From Leptolyngbya sp. SIO1E4 (lineage in GTDB: Bacteria; Cyanobacteriota; Cyanobacteriia; Phormidesmidales; Phormidesmidaceae): a stretch of DNA of 64,000 nucleotides. The translations under genes and the position numbers were made by a program. How positions within the stretch are numbered: the first letter of the stretch is position 1; each line of letters begins with the position of its first letter. Below, one piece after another: positions 18,292 to 28,200 of the stretch. The notes below the pieces were generated by a model. It saw nothing but the letters and a program-made list of their open reading frames with translations. It was not told the DNA's origin and did no database searches. Where the stretch lies: contig JAAHFU020000001.1 of NCBI GenBank assembly GCA_010672825.2, forward strand, positions 1,302,001 to 1,366,000, given 5' to 3'.

Positions 18292-19296
18292 TCAGATGTC
18301 CTCTAGCCAGGAGGCGGCGATCATGGGGACGATGGTTTCGTCCTGAAATTCTGATCCTGACGTTTCGTCAAACTCTACGACTGAAGATTCATCTGAAGAT
18401 TCAGCAGCAGAAGCTGACGAATCTTCACCCTGCTGCATTGCCCACGGGTTCTTTAGTATGCGATCGACCGTGTCCGCCAGCAGGGGCCTGCCTAAATCAG
18501 CGTATGCTTGGCTCCAGAGGGGGGCGTACTGATTAAAGTTATCCACATCATATTGCTGCCAATAGCTTTCTCGAATGATGGCCAGGGCCGTTGCTGGATA
18601 CCCTTGCTCTAAAGCAATTTCGGCCTTTCTGAGGATGGTTTGTAGGTCGCTCTCTACAGCCTGGATTTCATAATCACAGGCTGAATCAGCCTCATGGTTT
18701 GGCGAAAAGGTATGAGCTGGCGCGAGAACCCCGACCCCATCTGACGTCGGCTCGTAGCGCCAACCATCAGGGATAGCAGGGATCACGGCTCTGCGGTTTT
18801 GGTACCAGTCCGCTTTTTGAGCGGTGGGATGCAGATCTAACATGAATGCCAATTCATGATGTTTGTGGAGCGCCGTCGCATATTCAGCCCCCACAATTAA
18901 CGAGAGCAACCCTTCTAGCCCTGACCGGGTATCTGGCCCAACCAGGTTGAGCCCGAAATCATTCATCGGCTCAAATTCAACAATGGGATAGTCTGATTGC
19001 TTGAGTTCTGGGGCATGGATCAGATAACCGTAGTGCTCTCCGTCAGTGCCGGACCAGCCGAACGAAAACATTTCTATCGGGGTCCATGGATGCCTGGCAA
19101 ACAAATCATGCCCCGCCTGCCCGTTACTGAAAAGATGCAGCGCGGGGGTTAATTCCCAACCAAGATAGTCAAACGGGTCGTGGTATCCCTCTTCCATAAA
19201 CGTTAGGACGATACGAGTGACTTCGGCAAACAGCCGGGGCACGGGAAAACCATAGGTCTCTGTTAACCACGCTTGGATTTCGGTAATGAATCGCAT
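18292..19296 (-). CDS. SMI1/KNR4 (SUKH)-like protein with acidic tail
   Basis: 334 residues. The first 140 contain FGWSGTDGEHYGYLIHAPEL, then DYPIVEFEPM and GLEGLLSLIVG, a pattern I associate with SUKH-superfamily domains; this call is tentative. The middle is helical (EQGYPATALAIIRESYWQQY), TPR-like in character. The last 50 residues are very acidic and serine-rich (SSASAAESSDESSVVEFDE). SUKH proteins often act as immunity or protein-binding modules, but no toxin gene lies next to it. It stands alone, convergent with the hypothetical gene upstream on the map. Confidence 0.5.
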   Translation of the reverse strand: MRFITEIQAWLTETYGFPVPRLFAEVTRIVLTFMEEGYHDPFDYLGWELTPALHLFSNGQAGHDLFARHPWTPIEMFSFGWSGTDGEHYGYLIHAPELKQSDYPIVEFEPMNDFGLNLVGPDTRSGLEGLLSLIVGAEYATALHKHHELAFMLDLHPTAQKADWYQNRRAVIPAIPDGWRYEPTSDGVGVLAPAHTFSPNHEADSACDYEIQAVESDLQTILRKAEIALEQGYPATALAIIRESYWQQYDVDNFNQYAPLWSQAYADLGRPLLADTVDRILKNPWAMQQGEDSSASAAESSDESSVVEFDETSGSEFQDETIVPMIAASWLEDI

Positions 19297-19708
19297 TACA
19301 CCTCATTCCACCAGCTTTTTAGAGAATTTTTATAGCGTATGCCACTCGGGGAAGCAAGAACCGCCTGAAGTGAGGTAGCTCTGCCAGTCAGGTGACGAGT
19401 ACCAGCAAGGGCGAGTATTTAGCGAGGAGGGCGCGCCGTGCCCCCAGAGATTTTCTACATTTCAAAATGGAGCACACGACACGGAATACAGCAGCGCCAA
19501 CGCACCTTCAACATACCTGGGCGATGGCCTTTATAAAGCCCCAGACTCACGCTTCAATGCCTCTCCAGCAAGCGGTTACAGCATTTAACCTCGGATCCGG
19601 TATCCTAGGCGCTTTCAGGTCATTGCAGAATTGGATTGCAATCTCAGCTACAGTTTAGAAGGTATACCGCACGGTAAGTTCGGAGTTTCATTGACAAGGG
19701 TCTCTACG
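19297..19708. other. Divergent promoter region upstream of the URC cluster
   Basis: About 410 bp between the SUKH-like gene and the URC1-like gene. An 88-codon frame at 19392-19658 has no protein-like features. No clear regulator site or RNA was recognised. Confidence 0.45.
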
Positions 19709-20974
19709 ATGACATCGGTCAATCCCCCTCGGCATAAGCATATTGTTCTCACCTCCCATCCAGGGCACTTTGGCCCTAAGCCACTCCCGGTTGAATGGGG
19801 GCACCCTGACCCCATTCAGCGGGGACCTGTGGTTGCAACCTTGGGCAATCGATCCCACCGCAATGCGATTGGGACCCATTCGGGTGCCTACGCCGTTTAC
19901 CGGGCATTGGCTGTTGCTAGCGGAGACCTAGAGCGCGACCATCGTGCCGATTTAACGAACACAGCTCCGACCGTCTCCATTGGCCCTCACCCCAGTTGGG
20001 CTGACCCCAACAAAATTGTCTCCCTCGATCCCTTTGGGGCACTGGACAACGACTTATTTGCTGATTTGCGCGCGGATGGGTACGACATTCGCCCTTCTAT
20101 TGCCATCACGAAAGCCCACATCAATATCCCAGAACTCCAGGACGCCGTAACGAAAGGGCGCCTCCGAGCCGATGGCAAGATTTTGAAAGCAGGGGGAGAG
20201 CTGGTGGTGACGAAGGCCGCGATCGAACCCGTTTGGTATCTGCCAGGAATTGCACAGCGCTTTGGCGTCAACGAGAGTGACCTGCGCCGTACGTTATTTG
20301 AGCAGACGGGGGGGATGTTTCCCGAGCTGGTCACGAGATCGGATCTCGAAGTCTTTTTGCCCCCCATTGGCGGACACACCGTCTACATTGTGGGAGATGT
20401 GGCAGCGATTACTGATCCTAATCGCCCCTTGGCCGTACGTATCCATGACGAGTGCAACGGGTCTGATGTCTTTGGCTCAGACATTTGTACCTGCCGCCCT
20501 TACCTGGTTCACGGTATTGAGGTGGCAGTGACCACGGCGCAAGCCGGGGGCGTTGGCGTTATTATCTACGCCCGTAAGGAAGGGCGCGCCCTGGGAGAAG
20601 TCACAAAGTTTTTGGTATATAACGCCCGTAAGCGTCAGGAAGGAGGCGATCGCGCCGATGCCTACTTCACCCGCACCGAGTGCGTGGCTGGGGTGCAAGA
20701 TATGCGCTTCCAGGAGCTGATGCCCGACGTGATGCACTGGCTAGGCATCAGCCGTATCAACCAGTTTGTGTCGATGAGCAACTTGAAATACGATGCCATC
20801 ACCCAGTCAGGCATTGAAGTGGTGGAGCGTATTTCGATTCCAGAAGAGCTGATTCCGGCGGATGCACAGGTCGAAATTGATGCCAAGAAAGCGGCAGGCT
20901 ACTACACCGAGGGCGACGTTCCCGATGATGAGGCCCTGGCACAGACCTTAGGTCGGCAATACGAGGAGTCATGA
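19709..20974 (+). CDS. GTP cyclohydrolase II-like protein, URC1 type
   Basis: 421 residues from ATG 19709. The second half is a GTP cyclohydrolase II domain with the zinc motif intact (ECNGSDVFGSDICTC) and the downstream GGVGVIIYARKEGRALGEV. The first 190 residues are not the RibB domain of bifunctional riboflavin enzymes; they contain RGPVVATLGNRSHRNAIGTHSG and match the URC1 group. URC1 is required for uracil catabolism in some yeasts and is linked in bacteria to URC4 and UPRT genes; the exact reaction was not settled as far as I know. Its stop overlaps the URC4 start by ATGA, so the two are translationally coupled. Confidence 0.88.
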   Translation: MTSVNPPRHKHIVLTSHPGHFGPKPLPVEWGHPDPIQRGPVVATLGNRSHRNAIGTHSGAYAVYRALAVASGDLERDHRADLTNTAPTVSIGPHPSWADPNKIVSLDPFGALDNDLFADLRADGYDIRPSIAITKAHINIPELQDAVTKGRLRADGKILKAGGELVVTKAAIEPVWYLPGIAQRFGVNESDLRRTLFEQTGGMFPELVTRSDLEVFLPPIGGHTVYIVGDVAAITDPNRPLAVRIHDECNGSDVFGSDICTCRPYLVHGIEVAVTTAQAGGVGVIIYARKEGRALGEVTKFLVYNARKRQEGGDRADAYFTRTECVAGVQDMRFQELMPDVMHWLGISRINQFVSMSNLKYDAITQSGIEVVERISIPEELIPADAQVEIDAKKAAGYYTEGDVPDDEALAQTLGRQYEES

Positions 20975-22206
20975 TGGTGCCGGAAGAACAGGCGGTGATC
21001 GCCTATTTGCTTCAGCCCCAGGCCATTCGCGATCGCTGCCAGCAGCTGTTTGATCTGTCTCAGGCAGATCAGCTAGAACATTTTGCCTGCGATCTGTCCC
21101 AATTAGAGGCGGTGGCCACCTATGTGGTGAAAACCACTCAGCAGCTCTATCCAGATTTTCAGGTACCCTTTCACAGCCGCTGGCGACATTTTGATGTGGG
21201 AGGGGTGTCTCGTCTGGCCCAGCTCAACCAGGCGCTACAGGGTGAATCTGTGGCAGCGGCGGCTCGATCACGACTCGATTTAGCGATTGTGAGTGTCTTG
21301 CTGGATGCCGGGGCTGGGAGTCAGTGGCGCTACTACGATACCGCCGCCGAGCAGGTGTTGGGGCGCTCTGAAGGGTTAGCGGTGGCCAGCCTGCATGCAT
21401 TTCAGCATGGTCTGTTTTCTTCGGATCCAGACTCCCCTTATCAGGTGGATGCAGCGGGGCTGCAGCAGTTGACGGAAGCCGATCTCGCACAAGCATTTCA
21501 GGTCAGAGAAGATAACCCCCTCGTGGGGTTGTCGGGGCGCTTGGCCCTGCTGCATCAGTTAGGGGCTGCCTTGGTGGCTCAACCGGCGCGATTTGGTAAA
21601 AACCCAGCCCGACCCGGCCATCTGCTGGACTACTGGCAAGGGAAATTTGCCACAACGCTGGATGCAGGCAAGCTGTTGACGGAAGTGCTAGAAAGCTTTG
21701 GTTCCATCTGGCCAGGCCGTGTGGCGATCGCCCATACGAACCTGGGGGATGTCTGGCCCCATCCAGCACTGCCTGATCATGCTTTGGGTGCGAATTTAGT
21801 ACCTTTTCATAAGCTGTCTCAGTGGCTGACATACTCCTTGGTGGAGCCCTTGACAACGGCGGGGATAACTGTCACAAACCTCAATGCTTTAACAGGGCTG
21901 GCAGAATATCGCAACGGTGGATTGTGTGTGGATTTAGGGTTGCTGGTGCCTAAACATCCGGAGGTGATCACCACGGCGCACTTACCCAGTTCACCGGTCA
22001 TTGTGGAATGGCGAGCCCTCACGATCGTGCTGTTGGATTTAATTGGCGATCGTGTCCGTCAACTCCTCCATAAAAGTCCTGAGGAATTACCCCTGCTCAA
22101 AGTGCTGGAAGGGGGAACCTGGGCAGCGGGGCGACGCATTGCGAAGCAGCTACGGCCTACCGGCGCCCCCCCGATTACGCTTCACAGCGATGGAACTGTG
22201 TTCTAA
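20971..22206 (+). CDS. URC4/DUF1688 family protein
   Basis: 411 residues starting at ATG 20971 inside the stop of the URC1-like gene. Soluble and alpha-rich. Family-like stretches are FHSRWRHFDVGG, GAGSQWRYYDTAAEQVLGRSEG, NPARPGHLLDYW, DVWPHPALP, LTYSLVEPL and the C-terminal GGTWAAGRRIA. DUF1688/URC4 proteins are needed for uracil use as nitrogen source in yeasts with the URC pathway, with URC1 and uracil phosphoribosyltransferase. The biochemical role is not firmly known. Position and coupling strongly support a shared pathway. Confidence 0.88.
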   Translation: MMVPEEQAVIAYLLQPQAIRDRCQQLFDLSQADQLEHFACDLSQLEAVATYVVKTTQQLYPDFQVPFHSRWRHFDVGGVSRLAQLNQALQGESVAAAARSRLDLAIVSVLLDAGAGSQWRYYDTAAEQVLGRSEGLAVASLHAFQHGLFSSDPDSPYQVDAAGLQQLTEADLAQAFQVREDNPLVGLSGRLALLHQLGAALVAQPARFGKNPARPGHLLDYWQGKFATTLDAGKLLTEVLESFGSIWPGRVAIAHTNLGDVWPHPALPDHALGANLVPFHKLSQWLTYSLVEPLTTAGITVTNLNALTGLAEYRNGGLCVDLGLLVPKHPEVITTAHLPSSPVIVEWRALTIVLLDLIGDRVRQLLHKSPEELPLLKVLEGGTWAAGRRIAKQLRPTGAPPITLHSDGTVF

Positions 22207-22324
22207 ACTCAGCGTTCCTTCATTGAACCGCTTGAAAACCCCTGAGCAGCTGGTAGAGACGACAAGTCTGCAGTCTTTGCCCCATGTCTCACCCTAAGGA
22301 CTGTAAAAACGTGTGAGGTTTCCG

Positions 22325-22957
22325 ATGAATACTCCGGTAACGCTTATTGATCACCCGTTGATTCAGCATAAGCTGACCATTATGAGGTGCAAAGACACCA
22401 GTACCGCTAAGTTTCGGCGACTTCTGGGGGAAATCAGCATGTTGCTGGCTTACGAAGTCACCCGCGATATGCCCTTGGAAAAGGTCCCCATCGAAACCCC
22501 CCTCACAACCATGGACGCGCCGATGCTGTCCGGAAAAAAGCTGGTGATTATTTCTATCATGCGGGCGGGGCAAGGCATCCTGGACGGCATGTTGCAGCTA
22601 ATGCCGTCAGTGCGGGTCGGGCATATTGGCCTCTATCGAGATCCCAAAACCCACGTGGCTGTGGAGTACTACTTTAAGGTACCGAAGGATGTCAACGAGC
22701 GGGAAATGCTCATTGTCGATCCTATGCTGGCCACGGGTAATTCCTCGGTAGCAGCGGTGCATCGTCTCAAAGAAACTCAGCCCCAGTCAATGAAGTTTGT
22801 GTGTCTGCTGGCAGCACCCGAAGGCATTGCCCACTTCCATGAAGAGCACCCAGACGTGCCGATTTTCACCGCCGCTATTGATGACAAGCTCGATGAACAC
22901 GGCTATATTTTGCCAGGATTAGGGGATGCTGGCGATCGCATGTTTGGCACCAAGTAG
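22325..22957 (+). CDS. upp: Uracil phosphoribosyltransferase
   Basis: 210 residues from ATG 22325; GTG 22313 is also in frame, but its bases GTGAGG serve better as Shine-Dalgarno. The enzyme makes UMP from uracil and PRPP. The PRPP-binding motif [13 protein letters not shown], the [12 protein letters not shown] segment and the C-terminal [13 protein letters not shown] are diagnostic. It lies 118 bp downstream of the URC4 gene, same strand. UPRT both salvages uracil and is the entry step of the URC catabolic route, so its presence here supports that reading. Confidence 0.95.
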   Translation: MNTPVTLIDHPLIQHKLTIMRCKDTSTAKFRRLLGEISMLLAYEVTRDMPLEKVPIETPLTTMDAPMLSGKKLVIISIMRAGQGILDGMLQLMPSVRVGHIGLYRDPKTHVAVEYYFKVPKDVNEREMLIVDPMLATGNSSVAAVHRLKETQPQSMKFVCLLAAPEGIAHFHEEHPDVPIFTAAIDDKLDEHGYILPGLGDAGDRMFGTK

Positions 22958-22980
22958 CCTGAACCAGCATCCCCATAGCC

Positions 22981-23076
22981 TATAGCGGTGTGCATTCGGA
23001 TCAAGCACACCCTAGACCCCAAACCCTAAACCCTGCCTTCACCAAAACGTACTGGATTGACCTGAATAGGGCTATA
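22981..23076 (+). repeat. Dispersed ~95-bp TATAGC element, copy C
   Basis: Begins TATAGCGGTGTGCATTCGGA and ends CTGAATAGGGCTATA. Ends are inverted relative to each other (TATAGC/GCTATA). It sits 58 bp before copy D in the same orientation, downstream of upp. Confidence 0.85.
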
Positions 23077-23133
23077 TAGGGGCACACAAGCGGCATACAG
23101 TCGCATCAAACACTCCCGTTCCCCTCAAGGCCC

Positions 23134-23230
23134 TATAGCGGTTTGCATGCGGATAAAAGCACACCCCAGCCCCCAAATCCTAGACCCTGTCTTGACCCAG
23201 ATATATTGGACTCACCTGAAAAAGGCTATA
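23134..23230 (+). repeat. Dispersed ~95-bp TATAGC element, copy D
   Basis: Begins TATAGCGGTTTGCATGCGGA, contains CCCAAATCCTAGACCCTGTC and TTGACCCAGATATATTGGAC, and ends AAAAAGGCTATA. It is close to a consensus and ends six bases before the stop of the glycosyltransferase gene. Confidence 0.87.
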
Positions 23231-23235
23231 ACCTA

Positions 23236-23964
23236 TTAAGACCGCTGTTCTGAATAGGTCAACGCACGCCAGGCAAACTGCGGTAGCGCTAACATCCGTC
23301 GCCAGCGCCACGGCTCTTGGTACAGACGGTAAAGCCACTCCAGATGATTGTTCGCTAACCAGGCTGGGGCACGGTCCTTAATGCCAGCCCAGATATCGAA
23401 GCTACCCCCAACCCCAATCCAAATCGCATTGGGGCACAGCAATCGCTGCTCATTAATCCAAAACTCCTGTCTTGGCACCCCGAGGGCAACCAAAATGACC
23501 GTCGGCTTTAGGTGCGCTAAGCGCGCTTGCAAAGCAGGTTGCTCTTCAGGAGTAAGATAGCCATTCTGTATGCCCGCAATTTTTAGCTGGGGCTGACGGG
23601 TTTGCCAATTTTGGGCAGCTGTATCGGCGACCCCTGGGGCAGCCCCAAAAAAGAAAACAGAGTCGTCAGGGCCAAGCTTTTCGAGTAAAGATTCTGCTAG
23701 CTCAATGCCAGGAAAACGGGAAATGCGATGGCCTTTCAGCCTAAAGTAAAGCACAATACCGGCACCATCCGGAATGGCCAAATCAGCGTTGCAAAGCACG
23801 GCTTTGAGCGCAGGGTTCTGATCCGCCTGCATGGCCATTTCGGCATTTAAGGTGACCACATGGGCTCCCAAGCCTTGACGGTGACGCAAGAGTAGCCAAT
23901 CACTGTAGTGGGCTCTCCAATGGACAGGAAGCCCCATCACAGAGAGGGTTTTGAGGTCTCCCAT
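23236..23964 (-). CDS. WecG/TagA/CpsF family glycosyltransferase
   Basis: 242 residues, the usual size of GT26 enzymes, which add N-acetylmannosamine(uronate)-type sugars to lipid-linked intermediates for surface polysaccharide. Motifs: VTLNAEMAMQA and IPDGAGIVLYFRL in the N-terminal half, FFFGAAPGVA, then LGVPRQEFWI and IGVGGSFDIWAG. The C-terminal basic/aromatic stretch (LEWLYRLYQEPWRWRRM) is the membrane-associating end typical of the family. No other polysaccharide genes are next to it; the sugar specificity cannot be told. Confidence 0.93.
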   Translation of the reverse strand: MGDLKTLSVMGLPVHWRAHYSDWLLLRHRQGLGAHVVTLNAEMAMQADQNPALKAVLCNADLAIPDGAGIVLYFRLKGHRISRFPGIELAESLLEKLGPDDSVFFFGAAPGVADTAAQNWQTRQPQLKIAGIQNGYLTPEEQPALQARLAHLKPTVILVALGVPRQEFWINEQRLLCPNAIWIGVGGSFDIWAGIKDRAPAWLANNHLEWLYRLYQEPWRWRRMLALPQFAWRALTYSEQRS

Positions 23965-24131
23965 AGCTATCTGACTCGATTGAATGGGTAGAGGGTCATA
24001 GGCATCTGCGAGCTTGAAGTTAGCGCCTTCTAGACTCGGAGTTCAGACAAGCGCCTTTGCTAAGGCGTAGATTACGGCGAATCCAGCTCAATGGCAACCC
24101 AAAATGCAGCGTGGCCAACGCCCCAGAAGCA

Positions 24132-24161
24132 CTTTCTCCACAGAATGTGGAAAATGTGGGA
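24132..24161. promoter_or_regulatory. Cluster of DnaA-box-like sequences / inverted repeat
   Basis: TCCACA-gaa-TGTGGA (24137-24151) is a perfect 6-bp inverted repeat. The minus strand here reads TTTTCCACA (24146-24154), which matches the DnaA-box pattern TTWTNCACA. Flanking TTCTCCACA and TTTCCCACA are one mismatch away. It lies upstream of the WecG-like gene. This is a pattern match only. Confidence 0.35.
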
Positions 24162-24213
24162 AAGTGTCGCTTACCTGGAAGAAATTGCCTGTAGGAAAAA
24201 GAGTTAGACGCCC

Positions 24214-25173
24214 TTAGTAGTCTAGTTCTTCTTCGTATTCTGTGACTTTTTTCTTCTGGGGAATGTTGACTGGAGGAGCCTTGTAGGGCTCTGGTTCATC
24301 GTCTGTCCAGACATCCTCAGTCACTTCTTTAAAGTCAGCATCGTATTCAGCATATCCAGACTCAGTAGAGGGGTTATTAGCCCAGTTATCCGTCTCTAGG
24401 GGCGCCTCACGATAGGCCACCTCCGGTTTTTGCTGTTGCAAAGGCTCAGCAGGAATCGGCTCAGGCTCACCCCAATCGTCTTCAGACCAGCGCTCTTCGA
24501 CGACCTTGGGCGCACGCTCGCGCATCGGTTCAACCGGGGCTTGCATTCCAGAGGGGAGTTGGTTGGCCGTCGAGACAGGCATGATGTACTCGCTGTCCTC
24601 ATCTCGTTCCCAGGGGGCACGACCAACCCCTAACCGCTCTAAAATCCCCACGCTCAACTGCACCAACTTTTCTTCGGCGCCCTCAAACACAATCAGACGG
24701 TCAGGACCGCTGCTAACAATTTCTTCCACGGGTAGCTCGTAGGTGCTGATGACCTGATCAGGAATTTGCGGCAGCCCAAAAGAGGCAATCACAATGGACT
24801 CTAGCTTGCCAGTTACCACATCAAACTTGAAATCTCGAAGCCGGCCCAGCATTTCGCCAGATTCAGTGATGACCTCAGAATTGATCATGTTGCTGTAGGG
24901 AGACAGGTTCAGATCATCTTCTAGAACATCGTCATCGTCTACAAGGATGACATCACCCACCTGACGAATACTGCTGAGCTGCATGACATTCTCGGTGCCC
25001 GACATCACGCCGGGCAGAATCTGCTCACGTAGGCCCAGGGCCAATACTTCGCCTCGATCCACATCAACCCAGAGCTGACTGACAACGCCCAGGCGCTTAC
25101 CTGTGGTGCGCGTAATTACCTGAGTGCCTAAAAAGTCAGAGCGTTGACGAAACTGGTCATAGGATGAGGTCAT
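24214..25173 (-). CDS. PRC-barrel domain protein, acidic C-terminus
   Basis: 319 residues from ATG 25173; the frame runs on to 25206 but MTSSYDQFRQRSDFLG is the family-like start. Two PRC-barrel units are visible: FLGTQVITRTTGKRLGVVSQ to about residue 75, and INSEVITESGEMLGRLRDFKFD to about 170. PRC barrels are small beta domains found in RimM and photosynthetic reaction-centre H subunits and usually mediate protein binding. The last 120 residues are disordered-looking, rich in Pro, Glu and Asp (EEEL near the end). It lies directly downstream of smc on the same strand, with 86 bp between them. Confidence 0.85.
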   Translation of the reverse strand: MTSSYDQFRQRSDFLGTQVITRTTGKRLGVVSQLWVDVDRGEVLALGLREQILPGVMSGTENVMQLSSIRQVGDVILVDDDDVLEDDLNLSPYSNMINSEVITESGEMLGRLRDFKFDVVTGKLESIVIASFGLPQIPDQVISTYELPVEEIVSSGPDRLIVFEGAEEKLVQLSVGILERLGVGRAPWERDEDSEYIMPVSTANQLPSGMQAPVEPMRERAPKVVEERWSEDDWGEPEPIPAEPLQQQKPEVAYREAPLETDNWANNPSTESGYAEYDADFKEVTEDVWTDDEPEPYKAPPVNIPQKKKVTEYEEELDY

Positions 25174-25259
25174 AGCCCGGGCCTGATTAAAAACTGAAAT
25201 CAGCAAGTGAACCGCAGTTCAAGAATTGATTCTACCGGAGGACTCTGATCTTAACAGAT

Positions 25260-28200
25260 CTACATGGATGCACTTTGGGGCTCTAGGTTGATACCTAGCA
25301 CCTGGGTATAGGCTCCCCGTGCCTGAGTAACCCCAAGTGTGCGCTGTGCAGCCTCAATCATGGGGCGGCGCAAACTCACGACAATAAACTGAGCTTGCTG
25401 GGCTTGCTGCTTAATCATTTTAGAGAGCCGTTCGACGTTTGCACCATCTAAAAACATATCGACTTCGTCAAAGGCATAAAACGGAGAGGGCCGATAGCGC
25501 TGTAGCGCGAAGATAAAGCTGAGTGCCGTCAATGACTTTTCGCCCCCAGACATCGATGCCAAGCGGCGCACAGGCTTCCCTTTGGGATGGGCAACGAGAT
25601 TGAGCCCTCCATTAAAAGGATTCTGAGGATCATCTAACTGTAAGTAGCCATCGCCATCAGAGAGCTGGGCAAAAATATCGCTGAAGTTTTCGTTGACCGC
25701 ATCAAACGCTTCTTGGAAGGCTCGTTGCCTCAGCGTCGTAAAGTTCTCGATGCGCAGAAGCAGTTCGGTGCGCTCTTCTTCGAGGGTGCCGAGCTTTTCA
25801 GAGAGTTCCTCTAAACGAGCCTGGGTGTGGTTGTATTCTTCTAGGGCCAACATATTGACCGGTTCCAACGCTTCAATGCGGCGCTGGAGAGAGCGAATCT
25901 GTTTTTTAACAGTTTCTAGGTCTGCCTCACTGGGGATCTCTGGCCGGGGGTCGGGCAGTTCTGCGGCCTGGGCCGATAGCTCGGCTTCCAAAGTAGTGAG
26001 CTGTTGTTGCCGGTCTTGTCGAGTTTCAAGCCGCTTTTGGCGTTGCCACTCAACCTGTTGCTTTTGGGTTTGCTGCTCCCGCAGCTGATATTCCACTCGA
26101 TCGCGCTTAGCCTTTTCAGCTGCCAGGGTTTCATCCAAAGCATTGAGGCTTTGGCGTGTCTGGGCAATGTGCTCGTTCAGAGTTGTTTGTTGCGCTGCTG
26201 CTGCTTGCCGTTGCTGCTCTTGCTGCCCTTGCTGCTGCTGATAGTTGGCAATTTGCTGCTGCTGCTGCTGCATGGCAATCAGGGTGCGCTCCTGCTGAGC
26301 CTGGAAGTCTTGCAGCCGTTTCTCAGCGGCCTGCAGCATAGCCTGACGATCGCTAAGCCGCTGCTCTAGCGTTTGCACTTCGGCTTGGGCCTGCCGCCAT
26401 TCACTGTGGGTTTGCGACTGTTCTAGGGTAGCCAGGGCATCTCGCTGCGCTTGCAGTTCAGCTTCTTGGGCGGGCAGTTGCTGGGCTAACGCAGCCAGTC
26501 GGGTTTGGGCCGTGGTCAATTCCTGTTGGTACTGGGCCAGCCGACTTTCTCCTTGGGCGCGCTGTTGCTGGAGTTGACGCAGCTGCTTCTGGGTTTGTTC
26601 CGTTTGGATCTGCTGCTCGCGGTACTGCTGCCGCGCTTCTACCAGCGCCTCAGAGGCAGCTTTCACCGCAGCAGTGGCTGCAGCGATCCGCTGTTCGCAC
26701 CGGCTGAGGATACGGTCGATTTCAGCGAGCCGTTCCCGCAGGGCGATCGCTTCTTCTGACTCACCGGCTTCTACCGTGCCAAAGTGCAGGCGTCCCTGGC
26801 GTTTGCTGAGGCTACCTCCAGTCATGGCACCGCTGGTTTCCAGCAGTTCACCATCCAGGGTAACCATACGGGTTTGGCCCAGGTGCGATCGCGCCGCTGC
26901 CAGCGTTTCAAAGACTGCGGTGCCCCCAAAGACAAACTCAAACACCCGCCGATAGCGATCATCACAGTCAATCAAATCAACTGCGTAGTTGATCAGGCCA
27001 TCGGGCCGTTTCCAATCAGGAATGCGGGAAAATTTAGGCACGCGAATGGCGTTGAGCGGCAGAAAAGTTGCCCGCCCTGCTCGACGCTGTTTAAGGAGAG
27101 CGATGCCTTCAGCCGCGATGCGATCGTCCTCAACGACGAGATAGCCTAAACGGCCCCCGGCAGCAATTTCTAGGGCCAGCTGAAAGCGCGGATCCACCCG
27201 TCCTAATTGGGCCACTAAACCGCAGATGCCCGGAAGCCCGCTGTCGATTAAGACTTGAGTAGCCTGAGTGCCCTGACTTTCTTGCATGGCCTGGGCTTGA
27301 GCTTCCAGCTTATCGAGCTGACGTTGCTTATCGCGCTGCTCTTGCAACAGCCGCTGCTGGGTTTCGCGCTGTAACTGTAGGTCTTGTTCTGCCTCTGCCA
27401 GAGATTGAGCCAGGGTTTGCACTTGGGTTTCCGCCTGCTGAGGGGGGGCAGTATCCTCAGCGTCAGACCCGTAGGCTTCATATTGCTTAGTCAGGTCGCG
27501 GACGATGTCAGATTGCTCTGCAATTTGCTGGGTAAGTTGGTTAACGCGCTCCTGCAGACGCACTTGCTCTGCCCGTTGGGGTTCTAGGGTGCTCAGCAGG
27601 GCTTCAATCTGCCGTCGGCGCTGCGTTTGTTCTTCCACCCAGGCTTGGGAGGCACTCGCGATCGCGCTGGTTGCTTCTCGCTTGGCCGTAAGCGCAGCTT
27701 GGGCGGCGGCTTGCTCCTGGGTCAGGGTGACCAACTCGCCCTGCTGCAGAACCTGTAGCTCTTCCGTTAAGCGGGCCTGAGTTTGTTGATGAGCTTTCAG
27801 GTCGATCTGGGCCTGGCGCAGGTGACTGGCAGTGGCTTGGCTTTCAGCGGTCAGGGTCTGCTGCTGCCGTTGCAGTTGGCGCAGCTCGGCTTCTTGGGTA
27901 GCCAGTTGGGACTGTAAGGCTAAATGCTCATCTTCTCCCAGGGCTTTGACGCGCGTGTTGAGGGCATCTAGCGTTTGGGTTGTGGTTTGGAGAGTCTCTT
28001 CTAATTGTTGGATCTGAGTGGCTAATTGCTGCGCCGCTTCACCATCGGCCTGAATTTGCTGACGCAGCGTTTCTACCTGACGCTGTTGAGCCTGCCAGGT
28101 AAGGACGGCTTCCCATTGGGTTTGGATGTGGAGTTCAGCTTTGAGACGCTGATATTTTTCAGCTTTGAGGCGATCTTGGGCCAGGCGATCGCGCTGGTCA

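Noticed and set aside
19392-19658. 88-codon open frame ahead of the URC cluster
   Set aside because: No hydrophobic pattern or motif; lies in a likely promoter region and has poor start context.
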